Shown: piece after piece, positions 52,828-63,395 of the stretch
Layout: the number at the start of each line of letters is the position of its first letter
Position numbering within the stretch: position 1 is the stretch's first letter
NCBI RefSeq assembly: GCF_037201915.1
Contig: NZ_CP147505.1
Location: forward strand, 3,038,001 to 3,102,000
Source of the DNA: Haloplanus sp. CK5-1
GTDB lineage: Archaea > Halobacteriota > Halobacteria > Halobacteriales > Haloferacaceae
Direction: 5' to 3'
Length of the DNA stretch: 64,000 bases
Position numbers and translations under genes: made by a program
The notes under the pieces: model-generated
Seen by the model: the letters and a program-made list of their open reading frames with translations, nothing else
Databases searched by the model: none
What the model was told of the DNA's origin: nothing

Positions 52828-53451
52828 TCAGCGCGCGGCGGCGGCGACCCGCTCCGCTTCCTCTTTCTGGTTGATCGCGTAGGTGCCGACGTCGTAGTCG
52901 GCGGCACCGGTAAGCTGGTTCGCCAGCGCTTCGGCGGCGCTGGTCGGCGTCTTGTACGACCCGCGCTGGGTGCCCTCGGCGAGGAACTTCAGTGCCTGGT
53001 CGACGCGGCGCTGGGGAGCCACGTCGACGGCCTGCGGGACGGAGATGCCGCCGTACTTCAGGCGAACGGTCTCCTCGCGGGGGGCGGCGTTCTCGACGGC
53101 GGTGACGAGCACCTGTACCGGGTTCTCGTCGGTCTGCTCGTGGACGAGTTCGAACGCGTCGCGGACGATTCCCATCGCCTGCTGTTTCTTCCCGGTGTTC
53201 TCCTCGGTCTGCATCAGCCGGTTGATGAGACGCTCGACGAGCGAGATCTCGCTTTTCTGGAACTGCTTGGAGGCGTGTCGCCCCATCGTGTGGGCGATGG
53301 GTGTGACGTTGATGTACCGCTGGGTGCTGGGGTCCTCGTACGCGATGTCCGTCGTCTCCCAGACGCCGAAGAGCAACGCGTCGGGCTCCTCGTCGGTCTC
53401 TTCGACTTCCGCTTCCGCGTCGACGTCGTCGGAGGTTTCGCTCTCGGACAT
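52828..53451 (-). CDS. rps7: Ribosomal protein uS7
   Basis: A 207-residue small-subunit protein that nucleates the 30S head. After a 26-residue acidic extension (SESETSDDVDAEAEVEE), the core has PIAHTMGRHASKQFQKSEISLVERLINRLMQTEENTGKKQQAMGIV and LKYGGISVPQAVDVAPQRRVDQALKFLAEG, and ends TSAAEALANQLTGAA. The acidic tail is common in haloarchaea. Its start overlaps the rps12 stop, so the two are coupled, the standard archaeal order rps12-rps7. Confidence 0.97.
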   Translation of the reverse strand: MSESETSDDVDAEAEVEETDEEPDALLFGVWETTDIAYEDPSTQRYINVTPIAHTMGRHASKQFQKSEISLVERLINRLMQTEENTGKKQQAMGIVRDAFELVHEQTDENPVQVLVTAVENAAPREETVRLKYGGISVPQAVDVAPQRRVDQALKFLAEGTQRGSYKTPTSAAEALANQLTGAADYDVGTYAINQKEEAERVAAAAR

Positions 53452-53879
53452 TATCGAACCGGTTTCTCCGCGTTACCGCGAACGAGTTCGATGAGCGAGA
53501 CACCGTTGACCTTCTCGACCTTGTAGTTCACGCCGGAGAGGTCGCCCATCGCACGACCCTTCGCACCGCCGATGCCGGCGATGGTGACCTCGTCGTGTTC
53601 GTCGATGAAGGAGATGGCGCCGTCGCCGGGACAGAACGCCGTCACCTGCTTGCCGTTCTTGATCAGTTGGACCCGGACGCACTTCCGGATCGCGGAGTTG
53701 GGCTGTTTCGCCTCGATGCCGACCTTCTCGAGGACGATGCCCCGCGCCTGGGGCGCACCCTCGAGGGGGTCCGACTTCTTCCGAAGGCCGCGCTCGCGTC
53801 GCGCGTACTCCGAGTCGGACCACCGCCGCGTCTGGCGGTCCTTCTTGAGTTTGCGGGCCGCGTATTTGCCGTTCGCCAT
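53451..53879 (-). CDS. rps12: Ribosomal protein uS12
   Basis: A 142-residue decoding-centre protein. The signature [64 protein letters not shown] is complete, including the PNSAIRK loop that monitors codon-anticodon pairing. The N-terminus [22 protein letters not shown] is basic. TATA-like cttaagtagc (53903-53912, minus strand) is 29 bases upstream of the ATG, so the mRNA is probably leaderless. This gene starts the rps12-rps7 unit; a decayed gene lies upstream, separating it from nusA. Confidence 0.98.
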   Translation of the reverse strand: MANGKYAARKLKKDRQTRRWSDSEYARRERGLRKKSDPLEGAPQARGIVLEKVGIEAKQPNSAIRKCVRVQLIKNGKQVTAFCPGDGAISFIDEHDEVTIAGIGGAKGRAMGDLSGVNYKVEKVNGVSLIELVRGNAEKPVR

Positions 53880-53902
53880 GGTGCCACTCGGTTCCCGGCG
53901 GA

Positions 53903-53912
53903 GCTACTTAAG
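53903..53912 (-). promoter_or_regulatory. TATA box of rps12
   Basis: CTTAAGTAGC on the minus strand, centred about 29 bases before the rps12 ATG; the purine-rich GGGAGG just before it fits a BRE. Leaderless transcription is likely. This shows rps12-rps7 has its own promoter apart from the polymerase operon. Confidence 0.6.
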
Positions 53913-54108
53913 CCTCCCTTTTCGAGTGCGCCGAAACCGGCTCAGAACACGTTAGGGCCACCGCTACTCCGATCTGAGGGGTTTTTGCGACGAGAGATGC
54001 GCCCCGGAGAGCGTCGTTGAGCACCGAAGGAGCGCCGAGAACCCGTGAGAGACGTTCCGGCGGGGCGACTGGGGAAAACTTATTCCGGTGTCGGGGTGAG
54101 GCCGGACC

Positions 54109-54429
54109 ATGCCCACCCGCCGCGCCGCCCTCGCCCTCCTCGGGCCGCCCTGTCCGGCTGTCCGACCGACATCGGCGGTGGTGACGACGACGCGACGACG
54201 CCAGTCGTCGACCGATCCGTCGGCGCCACCGGGTCGATCCCGCAGTACCAAGTCGACGCCAGCAACGCCGGCAGCGTCGACGAGCCGGTGCCATCGGGCC
54301 CGTCGGTCGCCTGGCGACGGACGCCCACCCGCTACGAGGTCCCAGCCAGTCGTCGACGGGACGGACGTCTACGTCGCCTTCGACGGCACCCTCGTGACCC
54401 TCGCCCTCGACGACGACCGATCAGGCTAA
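54109..54429 (+). pseudogene. Decayed Tat lipoprotein, PQQ beta-propeller fragment
   Basis: Three pieces in two frames make one truncated protein. MPTRRAALALLG (54109) is continued, after a one-base loss near 54143, by AALSGCPTDIGGGDDD, a twin-arginine lipobox. That frame runs on through GPSVAWRRTPTRYEVPAS, then a second shift near 54345-54352 returns to PVVDGTDVYVAFDGTLVTLALDDD. The last two parts are one blade of a PQQ-binding-like beta-propeller (SPAVVDGTVYVG-type). The gene then ends at the nusA stop; normally six or more blades follow. A TATA-like aaacttatt (54075-54083) about 30 bases upstream survives. Sequencing errors could explain shifts but not the truncation. Confidence 0.7.
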
Positions 54430-54852
54430 CTGCACGTCGTCGATGTCGTGGTGGCGGGCGGCGAGTCGACGTGCCGTCTCGATGTTCCGACCGTCGCGGC
54501 CGATAGCCGCCCCGCGGTCCGGTTCCGGCACCTCCGCGTAGGCGACGCGGTCGCCCTGTTCGCTGATCGTGACGTGTTGGACGGCCGCCGGTGCGAGGGT
54601 GTTCGCGACGAACGCCTCGGCGCGGTCGGCGTCCTCGACGAGCTCGACCGACCGACCGAGCGTCTCCTCGACGGCCTCGACGCGGCGGCCGTTCGGGCCC
54701 ACCGCTTGTCCCATCTCGCCGGCCGCGACGAGGAAGACGACACGGTCCTCCTTTTCCCCCTCGAAGACCAGACAGTCGCGGGCGGTCGCCCCCGTCTCGT
54801 CCTCGAAGCAGGCGATGAACCGGCGGTCGCGGTCCGACAGGGTAACCCGCAT
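54421..54852 (-). CDS. nusA: NusA-like KH-domain transcription factor
   Basis: A 143-residue archaeal NusA, consisting only of two KH domains. KH1 is seen in VFLVAAGEMGQAVGPNGRRVEAVEETLG (GxxG at about 52-55), KH2 in PEPDRGAAIGRDGRNIETARRLAARHHDID (about 110-139). It lacks the N-terminal domain and S1 of bacterial NusA. It is thought to bind RNA during transcription. It follows rpoA2 by 1 base (54852/54854), so it belongs to the polymerase operon. Confidence 0.95.
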   Translation of the reverse strand: MRVTLSDRDRRFIACFEDETGATARDCLVFEGEKEDRVVFLVAAGEMGQAVGPNGRRVEAVEETLGRSVELVEDADRAEAFVANTLAPAAVQHVTISEQGDRVAYAEVPEPDRGAAIGRDGRNIETARRLAARHHDIDDVQLA

Positions 54853-54853
54853 C

Positions 54854-56080
54854 CTAGTCGTCCGAGGGCTGGCTCACGTCGGGGCTGAACGACCCCATCC
54901 GGAGGTCCACGTCCCCGGTACCGATGGCGACGGGCTTGCCGACGATGACGTTCTCGATGACGCCGTCGAGTTTGTCGCGCTCCCCGTGGATCGCCGCGTC
55001 CAGCAGGTGGTTGACCGTCACCTCGAAGGCGGCACGGGCGAGCACCGACTCCTTCGATCCCGAGATGCCGTGGCGACCGATGGACTCGATGGTGCCGCGG
55101 TTCGTCATGATGTCCGCGACCAGCATCAGGTGGCGGACGTTCACGTCGTCGAGACCCTGCTCCTCGAGGGTGTCCATCGTCTCGTTGATGATGGCCTCCC
55201 GGGCCGCCTCGACGCCGAGGTTGCGGTAGATCTCGTGGATGTTGTTACACGTGGTGCGGGAGGCGTCGACGCCCTCGATCTCGATCACGTCGCCGAAGGC
55301 CGACCCCTCGGTGTAGAGGACGAACTCCTCGCCGTCGTCGAGTGTCTCCTTGCGGATGACGACGCGGGAGACCTCCTCGATCCCCTTGAACACCACGTCG
55401 CGCAGTTCCTCGACGAGTTGGAGCAGTTCGCGGTAACTCGGCTCGGAGGGGCCGAACTCGATGAGCGTCCCCTCGCGCCGGGTCGAGACGCCGAGTGCGT
55501 CCTCGATCGTCTCTGCGATCTCGGCCGCGATCTCGCCGACGTCGCCGACGGTCGGCCACCGCTCCAGCAGCGTCTCCTCGTTCAGGTCGATCTGGACCAG
55601 CATGTCCGCGACGTTCGTCGAGACGTCGCCCAGCGAGAGGATCTTCGTCGACTCGATCGACCACACAACCTCGTGGGCGCGCTCGCGGTCGCTCGCGTAC
55701 TCCTCGTCCAGATACACCGTCATCATCGGCGTGTCCGGCGTCTTCCGGGCGTCCACCAGTTCGATGAGGCGCGGCAGCCCCTGGGTCACGTCGATCTCCG
55801 CGACGCCCGCGTAGTGGAACGTGTTCATCGTCATCTGGGTTCCCGGTTCGCCGATGGACTGGGCCGACACCGTCCCCACGGGGTCGAGCGGGTCGACTCG
55901 CGTGTCGATGTACTTCGACTCGGTCGCGCGCGCAATCTCGTCGGCGCGCTCGGTCGGGACCGGCCCCCGCTCCTCGACGACCTCGTAGACGCGCTCTTTC
56001 AGCCGTCGGGGGAGTTCGGTGTCCTCGACGACCGCCTCGATGTCGTCGGTGACGTGTTCGTACTCGTCGGTCTCAGTCAT
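54854..56080 (-). CDS. rpoA2: RNA polymerase subunit A'' (RpoA2)
   Basis: A 408-residue C-terminal half of the largest polymerase subunit. It contains the bridge/trigger loop region: [53 protein letters not shown], the jaw, and the C-terminal clamp part [55 protein letters not shown]. The split from A' is universal in archaea. Its start overlaps the rpoA1 stop by 8 bases (56073-56080), so translation is coupled. Confidence 0.98.
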   Translation of the reverse strand: MTETDEYEHVTDDIEAVVEDTELPRRLKERVYEVVEERGPVPTERADEIARATESKYIDTRVDPLDPVGTVSAQSIGEPGTQMTMNTFHYAGVAEIDVTQGLPRLIELVDARKTPDTPMMTVYLDEEYASDRERAHEVVWSIESTKILSLGDVSTNVADMLVQIDLNEETLLERWPTVGDVGEIAAEIAETIEDALGVSTRREGTLIEFGPSEPSYRELLQLVEELRDVVFKGIEEVSRVVIRKETLDDGEEFVLYTEGSAFGDVIEIEGVDASRTTCNNIHEIYRNLGVEAAREAIINETMDTLEEQGLDDVNVRHLMLVADIMTNRGTIESIGRHGISGSKESVLARAAFEVTVNHLLDAAIHGERDKLDGVIENVIVGKPVAIGTGDVDLRMGSFSPDVSQPSDD

Positions 56081-59012
56081 CCGACTCCACCTCCATGCCC
56101 TGGGCCTTGTTCAGACCCGGACCGGCGTACTCCGAGAGGTTCGTCGGCGGTTCGCGACTGCCGAGGAAGCGCTCTTTCTCCTCTTCGGAGTCGAACTCGG
56201 CGTCGAGGACGCGGTCCGCGATCCCGTCGACGTCGATCGGGTTGTCGTCGTTCGAGGACACCTTCACCGGACTAGTGCCGTCCTCGCCGTACTCGAACTG
56301 GACGATGGTGTCGGAGGTGTCGCGGACGGTGCCGTCGTACTGCGCCTCGAGTTCGGAGAGGGCGTTGATCAGCCGACGCTGGAGGTAGCCGGACTTCGAC
56401 GTCCGAACCGCCGTGTCGACCAGCCCCTCGCGGCCGCCCATCGCGTGGAAGAAGAACTCCCGCGGGGTGAGCCCGCCGCGGTAGGAGTTCTCCACGAAGC
56501 CGTGGGCCTCCGCCGAGAGGTCGTCCGGTTCGTAGTGACTCAGGGTGCGGTCCTCGTAGCCGCGGTTGATCCGCTCGCCCCGAACCGCCTGCTGGCCGAC
56601 ACAGCCGGCCATCTGGGTCAGGTTGAGCATCGAGCCACGGGCACCCGAGCGGGCCATGATGACCGCCGGGTTGTCCTCCTGGAAGTGGTCCTCGGCGATC
56701 TCGCCAGCGCTGTCGCGGGCCTTGCCGAGCGTCTGCATGATCTTCATCTCGAGAGTCTCGTCGACGGTCCGTCCCGGCAGCGACTCGAGTTCGCCCGCCT
56801 CGTAGGTGTCGATGAGGTCCTCGATGCGCTCGTAGGCGTTGCCGATGGCCTCGTCGACCATCTCGTCGGCCTCCTCGGGGATGGACTCGTCGTCGATCCC
56901 GAGCGAGAACCCGAAGTGCATGATCGCCCGCATCGCGAGCGCCGCGACCTCGTTGACGAACACGCGGGCGCGGGTCTCGGAGTACACCTTGGTGAGCGTG
57001 TCGACGATCTCGCCGCCGAACGCGCCGACCGCGTCCTCGTCGATGGTGCCCGAGACGAGTTGGCCGTCCTCGATCAGGACCGTGTCGCCCGCCGAACTCG
57101 TGAACTCCAGGTTGAGGTCGTCCGGCAGGAGTTCGGAGAAGACGGTGCGACCCGTCCAGTACGGCTCGCCGTCCTCCTCGCCGTCGGGGGCGGGCAGTTC
57201 GTCGACGCTCGTCGCACGCAACAGGTCGAGCGCCTGGGTCTCCGAGAAGTGGGGGTTCTCGTGGGTCAACAGGTAGGTCCCGCTGATGTGGTCCTGGATC
57301 GCCCCGATGATGTTCTCGCCGAAGCGCGGGCTGAGCATCTGCTCTTGGACGCGCATCAGGACACGCGCCTCGGCACGGGCCTCCTCGTTCTGGAGGGCGT
57401 GCATGTTCATCTCGTCGCCGTCGAAGTCGGCGTTGTACGGCGGGCAGACGGTGGTGTTCAGCCGGAACGTCTTGTACGGCATCACGACCACCTCGTGGGC
57501 CATGATCGACATCCGGTGGAGGGAGGGCTGGCGGTTGAAGACGACGATGTCGCCGTCGACGAGGTGGCGGTTGACCTCCCACCCCTCCTCGACTTTCGTC
57601 GCCAGTTCCTCACAGTTCTTCTCGGTCACCTTCAGTCGCCGGCCGTCCGGTCGGCGAACGTAGTTCGCGCCGGGGTGGCCCTCCGGGCCGTTGGCGACGT
57701 ACTGGCGGGCCTCGTCGACGTTACGCTCGGTGACGTTCAGCGTCTGGGTCATCTCCTTTGCGACCCGGTCCGGGACGCCCACCTCGTTGAGGCTGAGGGT
57801 GGGGTCCGGGCTGATGACTGTCCGGGCGGAGAAGTTGACGCGCTTGCCGGACAGGGAGCCACGGAAGCGACCCTCCTTGCCCTTCAGCCGCTGGCTGAGG
57901 GTCTTCAGCGGTCGGCCGGAACGGTGTCGGGCCGGCGGCGTTCCCGATATCTCGTTGTCGATGAACGTGGTGACGTGGTACTGGAGCAGTTCCCAGAGGT
58001 CCTCGATGATCAGTTGGGGTGCGCCGGCCTCGCGGTTCTCCATGAACCGCTGGTTGATGCGGATGATGTCGACCAGTTTGTGGGTGAGGTCGTCCTCGGA
58101 TCGCTGGCCGTTGTCCAGCGTGATCGAGGGACGAGCCGTCACCGGCGGCACCGGCAGGACAGTCAGGATCATCCACTCCGGTCGGGAACGCTCGGGGTCG
58201 ACGCCGATGACCTCGATGTCCTCGTCCGGGATGTCCTCGAACCAGTCGCGGATGTCCGAGGGCATCAGTTTGTTCATGTCCTCCTCGGTCAGGTCCACGT
58301 CGAGGACCTTCTCCAACTTCTTGCGCGTCTCGCTCTTCGGGCGGAACTCACCCGCCATGATGTCGTTGACACGGTCGAGGTCGATACCGAGTCCCTCGGC
58401 CAGTTCCTGCGGTGAGGTCCCGTCGTCGTCCTCGTCGTCGGGGTCGGGCTGCATCGCTTCGGCGATGCGCTCGGAGTAGTCGCCCGCGAGGACGTCCTGC
58501 ACCTCGTAGTAGGTGGTCGGCTTCTCGTGTTTGATGTCGTGCATCACGCCGCCACAGTCCGGGTGCGGGCAGTAGTTCTGCTTTCGCGCCTGCCGGACTG
58601 CCGCCTTCAACACGTCGTTGGGGTCGTTGCCGAGTTCCTCGGCACGCACCAGATTCTCGCGGTACTCGTCGCGTTCGTCCTCGGTGAGCGCGAGGCGCCC
58701 ACACTCCCGGCAGGTCGACCGGAGGAGCCGCCGGATGAGTTTCGTGAAGCCGACGTGGATGACGGGCGCGGCGAGTTCGATGTGCCCGAAGTGGCCGTTA
58801 CACGACCCGGAGTGTTGGCCGCAGGTTCGACACTCCAGTCCGGGGTCGATGACACCCAGACGGGGGTCCATCAACCCCATGTCGATGGGGTAGCCGTCGT
58901 CGTCGTAGGTGTCCGCGGTGATCACCTTCGTCGCGGACATGTCCCGATACGTCTCCGGGTCCATCAACCCGAACTGAATCCCGCCGATCTCTTTCGGTGT
59001 TTGCATTGACAT
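56073..59012 (-). CDS. rpoA1: RNA polymerase subunit A' (RpoA1)
   Basis: A 979-residue N-terminal part of the largest subunit with the active site. The catalytic loop [10 protein letters not shown] (about 527-536) binds magnesium. The clamp zinc site is [17 protein letters not shown] (from Cys 61) and a second is CRECGRL with CPHPDCGG. The clamp head, [16 protein letters not shown] rudder/lid and funnel regions are all present. A region near 185-230 ([13 protein letters not shown]) is an acidic insertion common in halophiles. Start at 59012 or the next ATG two codons on. Confidence 0.98.
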   Translation of the reverse strand: MSMQTPKEIGGIQFGLMDPETYRDMSATKVITADTYDDDGYPIDMGLMDPRLGVIDPGLECRTCGQHSGSCNGHFGHIELAAPVIHVGFTKLIRRLLRSTCRECGRLALTEDERDEYRENLVRAEELGNDPNDVLKAAVRQARKQNYCPHPDCGGVMHDIKHEKPTTYYEVQDVLAGDYSERIAEAMQPDPDDEDDDGTSPQELAEGLGIDLDRVNDIMAGEFRPKSETRKKLEKVLDVDLTEEDMNKLMPSDIRDWFEDIPDEDIEVIGVDPERSRPEWMILTVLPVPPVTARPSITLDNGQRSEDDLTHKLVDIIRINQRFMENREAGAPQLIIEDLWELLQYHVTTFIDNEISGTPPARHRSGRPLKTLSQRLKGKEGRFRGSLSGKRVNFSARTVISPDPTLSLNEVGVPDRVAKEMTQTLNVTERNVDEARQYVANGPEGHPGANYVRRPDGRRLKVTEKNCEELATKVEEGWEVNRHLVDGDIVVFNRQPSLHRMSIMAHEVVVMPYKTFRLNTTVCPPYNADFDGDEMNMHALQNEEARAEARVLMRVQEQMLSPRFGENIIGAIQDHISGTYLLTHENPHFSETQALDLLRATSVDELPAPDGEEDGEPYWTGRTVFSELLPDDLNLEFTSSAGDTVLIEDGQLVSGTIDEDAVGAFGGEIVDTLTKVYSETRARVFVNEVAALAMRAIMHFGFSLGIDDESIPEEADEMVDEAIGNAYERIEDLIDTYEAGELESLPGRTVDETLEMKIMQTLGKARDSAGEIAEDHFQEDNPAVIMARSGARGSMLNLTQMAGCVGQQAVRGERINRGYEDRTLSHYEPDDLSAEAHGFVENSYRGGLTPREFFFHAMGGREGLVDTAVRTSKSGYLQRRLINALSELEAQYDGTVRDTSDTIVQFEYGEDGTSPVKVSSNDDNPIDVDGIADRVLDAEFDSEEEKERFLGSREPPTNLSEYAGPGLNKAQGMEVESDD

Positions 59013-59014
59013 TG

Positions 59015-60841
59015 TTACACTGCGTCCTCGAGTTCCAGCCGCGGTCGGATGCCCAGCGCGATCATCTCGTCGAGGAGGAGTTTGAACGCGTAGCTCACCT
59101 CGAGTTCGTGGATGTCGTCCTCGTCGCCGGAGACGGGGTCGTACACCCGCCGCTGGTCCGTGTCTTCGACCGCGACCATGCCGGTCTCGGCGCTGATGTA
59201 GACGTTCTCGCGGTCCGAGGAGTCGAGCAGGCGTTCCTTGAGCGCCATCGCCGCCCCGTGACCGATCAGCACCTCGCGTTCCATCTCGCCAACGCGCAGG
59301 CCACCTTCGCGGGCCCGACCCTCCGTGGGCTGGCGCGTGAGCACCTGCACTGGCCCGCGAGAGCGGGCGTGCAGCTTGTTGCTCACCATGTGGTAGAGCT
59401 TGTGGTAGAAGATGGTGCCGACGAAGATCTCCGCCTCGATCTTCTCGCCGGTCACCCCGGAGTACATGACCTCCTTGCCCGAGGAGTCGAAGCCGTGGTC
59501 GACGAGTGCGTCACGGAGCTCGTCCTCGTCTTCGCCTTGGAAGGCGGTGCCGTCGACGCGCCGGCCCTCCAGCGAGCCGACCTTGCCGCCCAGCATCTCC
59601 AGCACGTGGCCGACCGTCATCCGCGAGGGGAGCGCGTGCGGGTTGAGCACCAGGTCCGGCACCAGCCCCTCCTGTGTGAACGGCATGTCCTCCTGGGGTG
59701 CGAGGTGGCCGACGACCCCCTTCTGGCCGTGGCGTGAGGCGAACTTGTCCCCGAGTTCGGGGATGCGCTCGTCTCGCACCGAGACCTTCGAGAGCTTCGA
59801 GCCGTCTTCGCCCTCCATCAGCGTGACCGTGTCGACGACGCCGTCCTCGCCGGATCGCATCGTGACGCTGGTCTCGCGGCGTTTCTGCGGACTGAGGCCG
59901 CCCATATCGTCGGGTTCCTCGAGGAACCGGGGCGGACTGGTCTTGCCCAGCAGGACGGAGTTCTCGTCGACTTTCGTCTCCGGGTTGACGAGGCCGTCCT
60001 CGTCGAGGTGCGTGTAGGCGTCCTCGCCGCGGGCACCGCGCACGTCCTGACTCGGCACCTCGAAGCGGTCCTCCTGACCGCCGGGGTAGCGCCGTTCCTC
60101 GCCCTCGTACGTCCGGAAGAAGTGGGAGCGCGCCAAGGCGCGGTCGACCGATCCCTTGTTCATGACGAGGGCGTCCTCGATGTTGAACCCCTCGTAGGAC
60201 ATGACGGCGACGACGAAGTTCTGGGCCGCCGGCCGCTCGTCGAACCCGATCTGCTCGGTGGTCTGGGTCTTGACCATCGCCAACTGCGGGTAGTGCATCA
60301 GGTGCTGGCGCGTGTCCGGCCGAATGCGGTAGTTGGCCGCCGGCAGGCCGAGCGACTGCTTCATCATCCCTGCACCCATGGTGATCCGGGGCGACGCGTT
60401 GTGTTCCGGGTAGGGGATCATCCCCGCACCGATGCCGAAGATGAGCTGTGGGTCGATCTCGAGGTGGGTGTGGCGCTCGTTGATCTCCTCCTCGTCGACG
60501 GCGACGTAGATGTCCTCCTCCTCCTCGGCGTCGATGAACTCGATGTAGCCCCTGTCGACGAGCTGTTCGAACTCGAGATCGCCACGTTCGACCGCCTCGA
60601 TCTCCTCGTCGGTGAGGAGGGGTTCGCCGTCCTCGACGACGATCAGCGGGCGACGGGCCCGGCCCGCGTCCGCGTTGACGATGACCTCGCGGGTGCGCTC
60701 CTTGACGGAGACGTTGACCATGTCGCTGACGTCGCCCCGCCGGCGCGCCTCGCGGATCTGTTCTGCAAGCTGTTCGGGGTCGGGGTGGGTGCCGACCAGA
60801 CTGCCGTTGACGTATACTTTCGCCTCGCGTGCCTGAGCCAT
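59015..60841 (-). CDS. rpoB1: RNA polymerase subunit B' (RpoB1), without cysteines
   Basis: A 608-residue C-terminal half of the second-largest subunit. The hybrid-binding and wall regions are intact: [50 protein letters not shown], and the C-terminal clamp helix [26 protein letters not shown]. The C-terminal zinc site of archaeal B', normally two Cys pairs between about 555 and 585, reads instead [36 protein letters not shown]. There is no cysteine anywhere in the protein. Gap to rpoB2 is 1 base. Confidence 0.97.
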   Translation of the reverse strand: MAQAREAKVYVNGSLVGTHPDPEQLAEQIREARRRGDVSDMVNVSVKERTREVIVNADAGRARRPLIVVEDGEPLLTDEEIEAVERGDLEFEQLVDRGYIEFIDAEEEEDIYVAVDEEEINERHTHLEIDPQLIFGIGAGMIPYPEHNASPRITMGAGMMKQSLGLPAANYRIRPDTRQHLMHYPQLAMVKTQTTEQIGFDERPAAQNFVVAVMSYEGFNIEDALVMNKGSVDRALARSHFFRTYEGEERRYPGGQEDRFEVPSQDVRGARGEDAYTHLDEDGLVNPETKVDENSVLLGKTSPPRFLEEPDDMGGLSPQKRRETSVTMRSGEDGVVDTVTLMEGEDGSKLSKVSVRDERIPELGDKFASRHGQKGVVGHLAPQEDMPFTQEGLVPDLVLNPHALPSRMTVGHVLEMLGGKVGSLEGRRVDGTAFQGEDEDELRDALVDHGFDSSGKEVMYSGVTGEKIEAEIFVGTIFYHKLYHMVSNKLHARSRGPVQVLTRQPTEGRAREGGLRVGEMEREVLIGHGAAMALKERLLDSSDRENVYISAETGMVAVEDTDQRRVYDPVSGDEDDIHELEVSYAFKLLLDEMIALGIRPRLELEDAV

Positions 60842-60842
60842 G

Positions 60843-62402
60843 TTAATCCGCCATCGAGTCGACGCCTTCGATTCCGGGGATGCCTTCGACCCCCATCGAC
60901 GCCAGTTCGCGCTTGAGTCCCTGTTCGTCCTCCACGTTCTGGGAGAGCTCCATCGCCTGCGCGAAGTTCTTCACCAGACCGCAGTTCGGTCCCTCCGGGG
61001 TCTCGGAGGGGCAGATGCGACCCCACTGGGTCGCGTGCAGGTCCCGTGCCTCGAAGTGGGGCTGGGACCGACTGAGCGGGCTGCGAAGGCGCCGCAGGTG
61101 TGACAGCACGCCCATGTAGTCCGTCCGGTCGACCAACTGTGAGACACCCGACCGCCCGCCGACCCAGTTGCCCGTCGCGATGGGGTGTTCCAGCCGCTCG
61201 GTCAGCACGTCCGATCGCACGACCGTGTTGACCGTCAGCTGTCGGTTACGCATGTTCGCGCGTTCGAGTTGGTACTTCACGTCGCGGGCCAGTTTGTTGA
61301 GCGCCGTCCGGAACAGGTCCCGCATCAGGTCACCGCTGACCTTCAGGCGCTTGTTCGCGTAGTGGTCCTTGTCGTCGGCCTCTCGACGGTCGAGGGCGAG
61401 TTCGAAACACGCCTCGGCCATCCGGCAGAGGTAGTACGCCTTGTTGATGCGGACCTCCTCCTCGTCGATGCCCTCCTCGTGGAGGTGGGGCAGGAGGTAG
61501 CGGTCGATGACGTAGTTGGCGCGCTTGAGCTGGTAGTTTTTCCCCTGGCCGCCGGCGACGCGCTTACCGAGCGTCTCGATGGCCTCCTCCTCGCTCTGAA
61601 CCTCGGCCATCTCCAGATTCTCCAGCATGAACTTCACGATCTCGGGGTCGTCGCTGACGCGGTGGACGATCTCCTCGTCGGATTCGAGGCCGAGCGCCCG
61701 AACCAGCGTCACGAAGTTGATGCTCCCCGACACCGAGGGGAAGGAGACTTCGAGGATCCCCTCGCGGTTGCGCTCACAGAGGACGAGTGCGCGGTAGCCG
61801 CGGCGCTGGCTGAACGTCTTGGCGACCTGGATCTCGTCGCCGTACTTCGTGTCGTACTCCGCGAGGATCTTGTTCGGCGCGAGGTCCTCGCTCGTCATCA
61901 GCACCCGCTCGGAGCCGTTGACGATGAAGTAGCCGCCGGGGTCGACGGGGTCCTCGCCGATGTCGATCAGTTCCTCGCGCGTCAGCCCCTCGATGTTGCA
62001 CTTGCGGGAGCCGACCATGATCGGCATCCGGCCGACCTTCGTCTCGGTCGTGTCGACCGCGACTTCGTCCTCCTCCTCGCCGCCGCGGACGATGGTCATC
62101 TCCATGAACACCGGCGCGGCGTACGTGATGTTGCGGAGACGCGCCTCCTGAGGGTAGAGAAGTTCCTCGCTCCCGTCGGCCTCGCGGACCCGCGGCGTCT
62201 CGACGCGCACGTCGCCGAGTTCGACGAACACCGGTTCCTGCCCCTCCTTGTCGCCGATGTCGGTCTCGATGCGCTCCTTCTCGTCGACGACTTCCTGCAT
62301 CCCCCGGTCCAGGAAGGCGTTGAACGATCGGAAGTGGTGCTCCGCGAGTCGTTCCTGCGAGAAGTACTCCCGCGAGATAGTGCGTCGACTCTCTCGGTTC
62401 AT
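60843..62402 (-). CDS. rpoB2: RNA polymerase subunit B'' (RpoB2)
   Basis: A 519-residue N-terminal half of the second-largest subunit. Landmarks are the protrusion [45 protein letters not shown] and the fork region [52 protein letters not shown] is split into B'' and B' in halophiles and methanogens. rpoH overlaps its start by 4 bases and rpoB1 follows 1 base after its stop. Confidence 0.98.
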   Translation of the reverse strand: MNRESRRTISREYFSQERLAEHHFRSFNAFLDRGMQEVVDEKERIETDIGDKEGQEPVFVELGDVRVETPRVREADGSEELLYPQEARLRNITYAAPVFMEMTIVRGGEEEDEVAVDTTETKVGRMPIMVGSRKCNIEGLTREELIDIGEDPVDPGGYFIVNGSERVLMTSEDLAPNKILAEYDTKYGDEIQVAKTFSQRRGYRALVLCERNREGILEVSFPSVSGSINFVTLVRALGLESDEEIVHRVSDDPEIVKFMLENLEMAEVQSEEEAIETLGKRVAGGQGKNYQLKRANYVIDRYLLPHLHEEGIDEEEVRINKAYYLCRMAEACFELALDRREADDKDHYANKRLKVSGDLMRDLFRTALNKLARDVKYQLERANMRNRQLTVNTVVRSDVLTERLEHPIATGNWVGGRSGVSQLVDRTDYMGVLSHLRRLRSPLSRSQPHFEARDLHATQWGRICPSETPEGPNCGLVKNFAQAMELSQNVEDEQGLKRELASMGVEGIPGIEGVDSMAD

Positions 62403-62629
62403 TCGACCACCAGTCGGTATACGGTTGCTCGGTCCGTCGTTCGCGAGTCGCGGACGATCTCTACGACGTCACCCGGTTCGGCCTCGTCGGGGAGCGCCGG
62501 GTCGCTCACCGTGATCTTCGGCAGGTTGGTTTTGCTGACGTTGTACTCCGACAGGACCTCGTCGACCCGGTCCGGGTCGTCGAGGACCGTATGCTCCGGA
62601 ACCAGTTTGTGTTGGCTTACGTCTACCAT
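62399..62629 (-). CDS. rpoH: RNA polymerase subunit H
   Basis: A 76-residue subunit, the archaeal counterpart of Rpb5's C-terminal domain, that contacts the jaws and aids open complex formation. [16 protein letters not shown] is the family signature and [40 protein letters not shown] the assembly domain. It starts the polymerase operon; its stop overlaps the rpoB2 ATG by 4 bases. AT-rich gataactt and ttaaatgg (62643-62690) upstream give the operon promoter. Confidence 0.97.
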   Translation of the reverse strand: MVDVSQHKLVPEHTVLDDPDRVDEVLSEYNVSKTNLPKITVSDPALPDEAEPGDVVEIVRDSRTTDRATVYRLVVE

Positions 62630-62680
62630 GTGTGGAGTGGAGAAGTTATCACGAGATACTACGGCGCTATTGTAGACACA

Positions 62681-62690
62681 GCCATTTAAC
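62681..62690 (-). promoter_or_regulatory. Probable promoter of the RNA polymerase operon
   Basis: GTTAAATGGC on the minus strand, about 55 bases upstream of the rpoH ATG, predicts a leader of roughly 30 bases. A second candidate, gataactt at 62643-62650, is too close to the ATG to act as TATA box for a full mRNA. Confidence 0.45.
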
Positions 62691-62841
62691 CCTTGTCAAA
62701 AGAGGGAAGCAGGGCTAACCGACCCGCCGACGGCGTCGCGTCGCCGGGAGCGCGTCACACCATGGCACACGCCCCGCCGATACAAAGCCGTTTCGCCACG
62801 CCCCACGACACCGGTCCCCACGGCGTCTCGAGATGGCAAGT

Positions 62842-62848
62842 CTTATTT
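62842..62848 (+). promoter_or_regulatory. TATA box of tRNA-Asp
   Basis: CTTATTT, centred about 33 bases before the mature 5' end of tRNA-Asp. Confidence 0.5.
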
Positions 62849-62877
62849 CCCAGTCCCGGGTTGGTGTAGATGCGTTG

Positions 62878-62950
62878 GCCCGGATGGTGTAGTGGCCCAT
62901 CATACGACCCTGTCACGGTCGTGACGCGGGTTCAAATCCCGCTCCGGGCG
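62878..62950 (+). tRNA. tRNA-Asp (anticodon GTC)
   Basis: 73 bases. Acceptor stem GCCCGGA pairs with TCCGGGC, discriminator G. The anticodon arm is CGACC-CTGTCAC-GGTCG with anticodon GTC. The T arm is GCGGG-TTCAAAT-CCCGC. No intron and no encoded CCA. Its 3' end is repeated downstream at 63071-63096 and in degenerate form at 63901-63924, marking it as a probable integration target. Confidence 0.93.
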
Positions 62951-62952
62951 CT
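62927..62952 (+). repeat. tRNA-Asp 3'-end repeat, copy 1 (in the tRNA)
   Basis: 26 bases from CGGGTTCAAATCCCG to GGGCGCT, exactly repeated at 63071-63096. Such duplications are left by integrases that use tRNA 3' ends as attachment sites. Confidence 0.85.
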
Positions 62953-62967
62953 TTCTGTTGCGACTGA

Positions 62968-62981
62968 CTGCCGAGCGACGA
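62968..62981 (+). repeat. Flank repeat CTGCCGAGCGACGA, copy 1
   Basis: CTGCCGAGCGACGA after tRNA-Asp, identical to 63942-63955, where it again follows a tRNA-Asp-like end. So the flank was duplicated along with the tRNA end. Confidence 0.7.
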
Positions 62982-63070
62982 GCGTAGCGAGGAGCGAGGC
63001 ACGGTCGCAACGAATCGCCACAGCGGCGATTTGTACCTGAGGACGAGCGAGCACCGCGAGCGAAGTCCTC

Positions 63071-63096
63071 CGGGTTCAAATCCCGCTCCGGGCGCT
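63071..63096 (+). repeat. tRNA-Asp 3'-end repeat, copy 2
   Basis: Exact 26-base copy of 62927-62952, 144 bases downstream. Probably an attachment-site copy. The DNA to its right is lower in G+C. Confidence 0.8.
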
Positions 63097-63395
63097 CCGT
63101 ATTTTCAGCGTCTCTATCCTCATTTTGTGGATCAATCTATGGCGCATACATCGAGTAGCCGGTCGTGCGACCATGCACCAACGGTACGGTCACGGGTGAG
63201 GACTGCAGTGAACGACGAGGCCCGCCGGAGTACATCCTGTGAAGGAACACCGATGGTCGAATAGTGGCATAAATAAGTTTGCTCGCATGAGAAGCAAAAC
63301 TCATCAGCAGTCCAGAGCTAGGCCCTAGTGGCGTTTCTTTTGGCACCCAACTTCTTTTTAAATACGCACGTTTGGGAGACACGGGTGCAAGGAAA
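63097..63395. other. Intergenic stretch of lower G+C right of the repeat
   Basis: 299 bases, poorer in G+C than the rest. A frame on the plus strand (63143-63264, MAHTSSSRSCDHAPTV) has no support, and no tRNA or integrase is seen. AT-rich ataaataagttt (63269-63280) and tttttaaatac (63355-63365) are promoter-like; the second is about 36 bases before the following gene. Confidence 0.4.
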
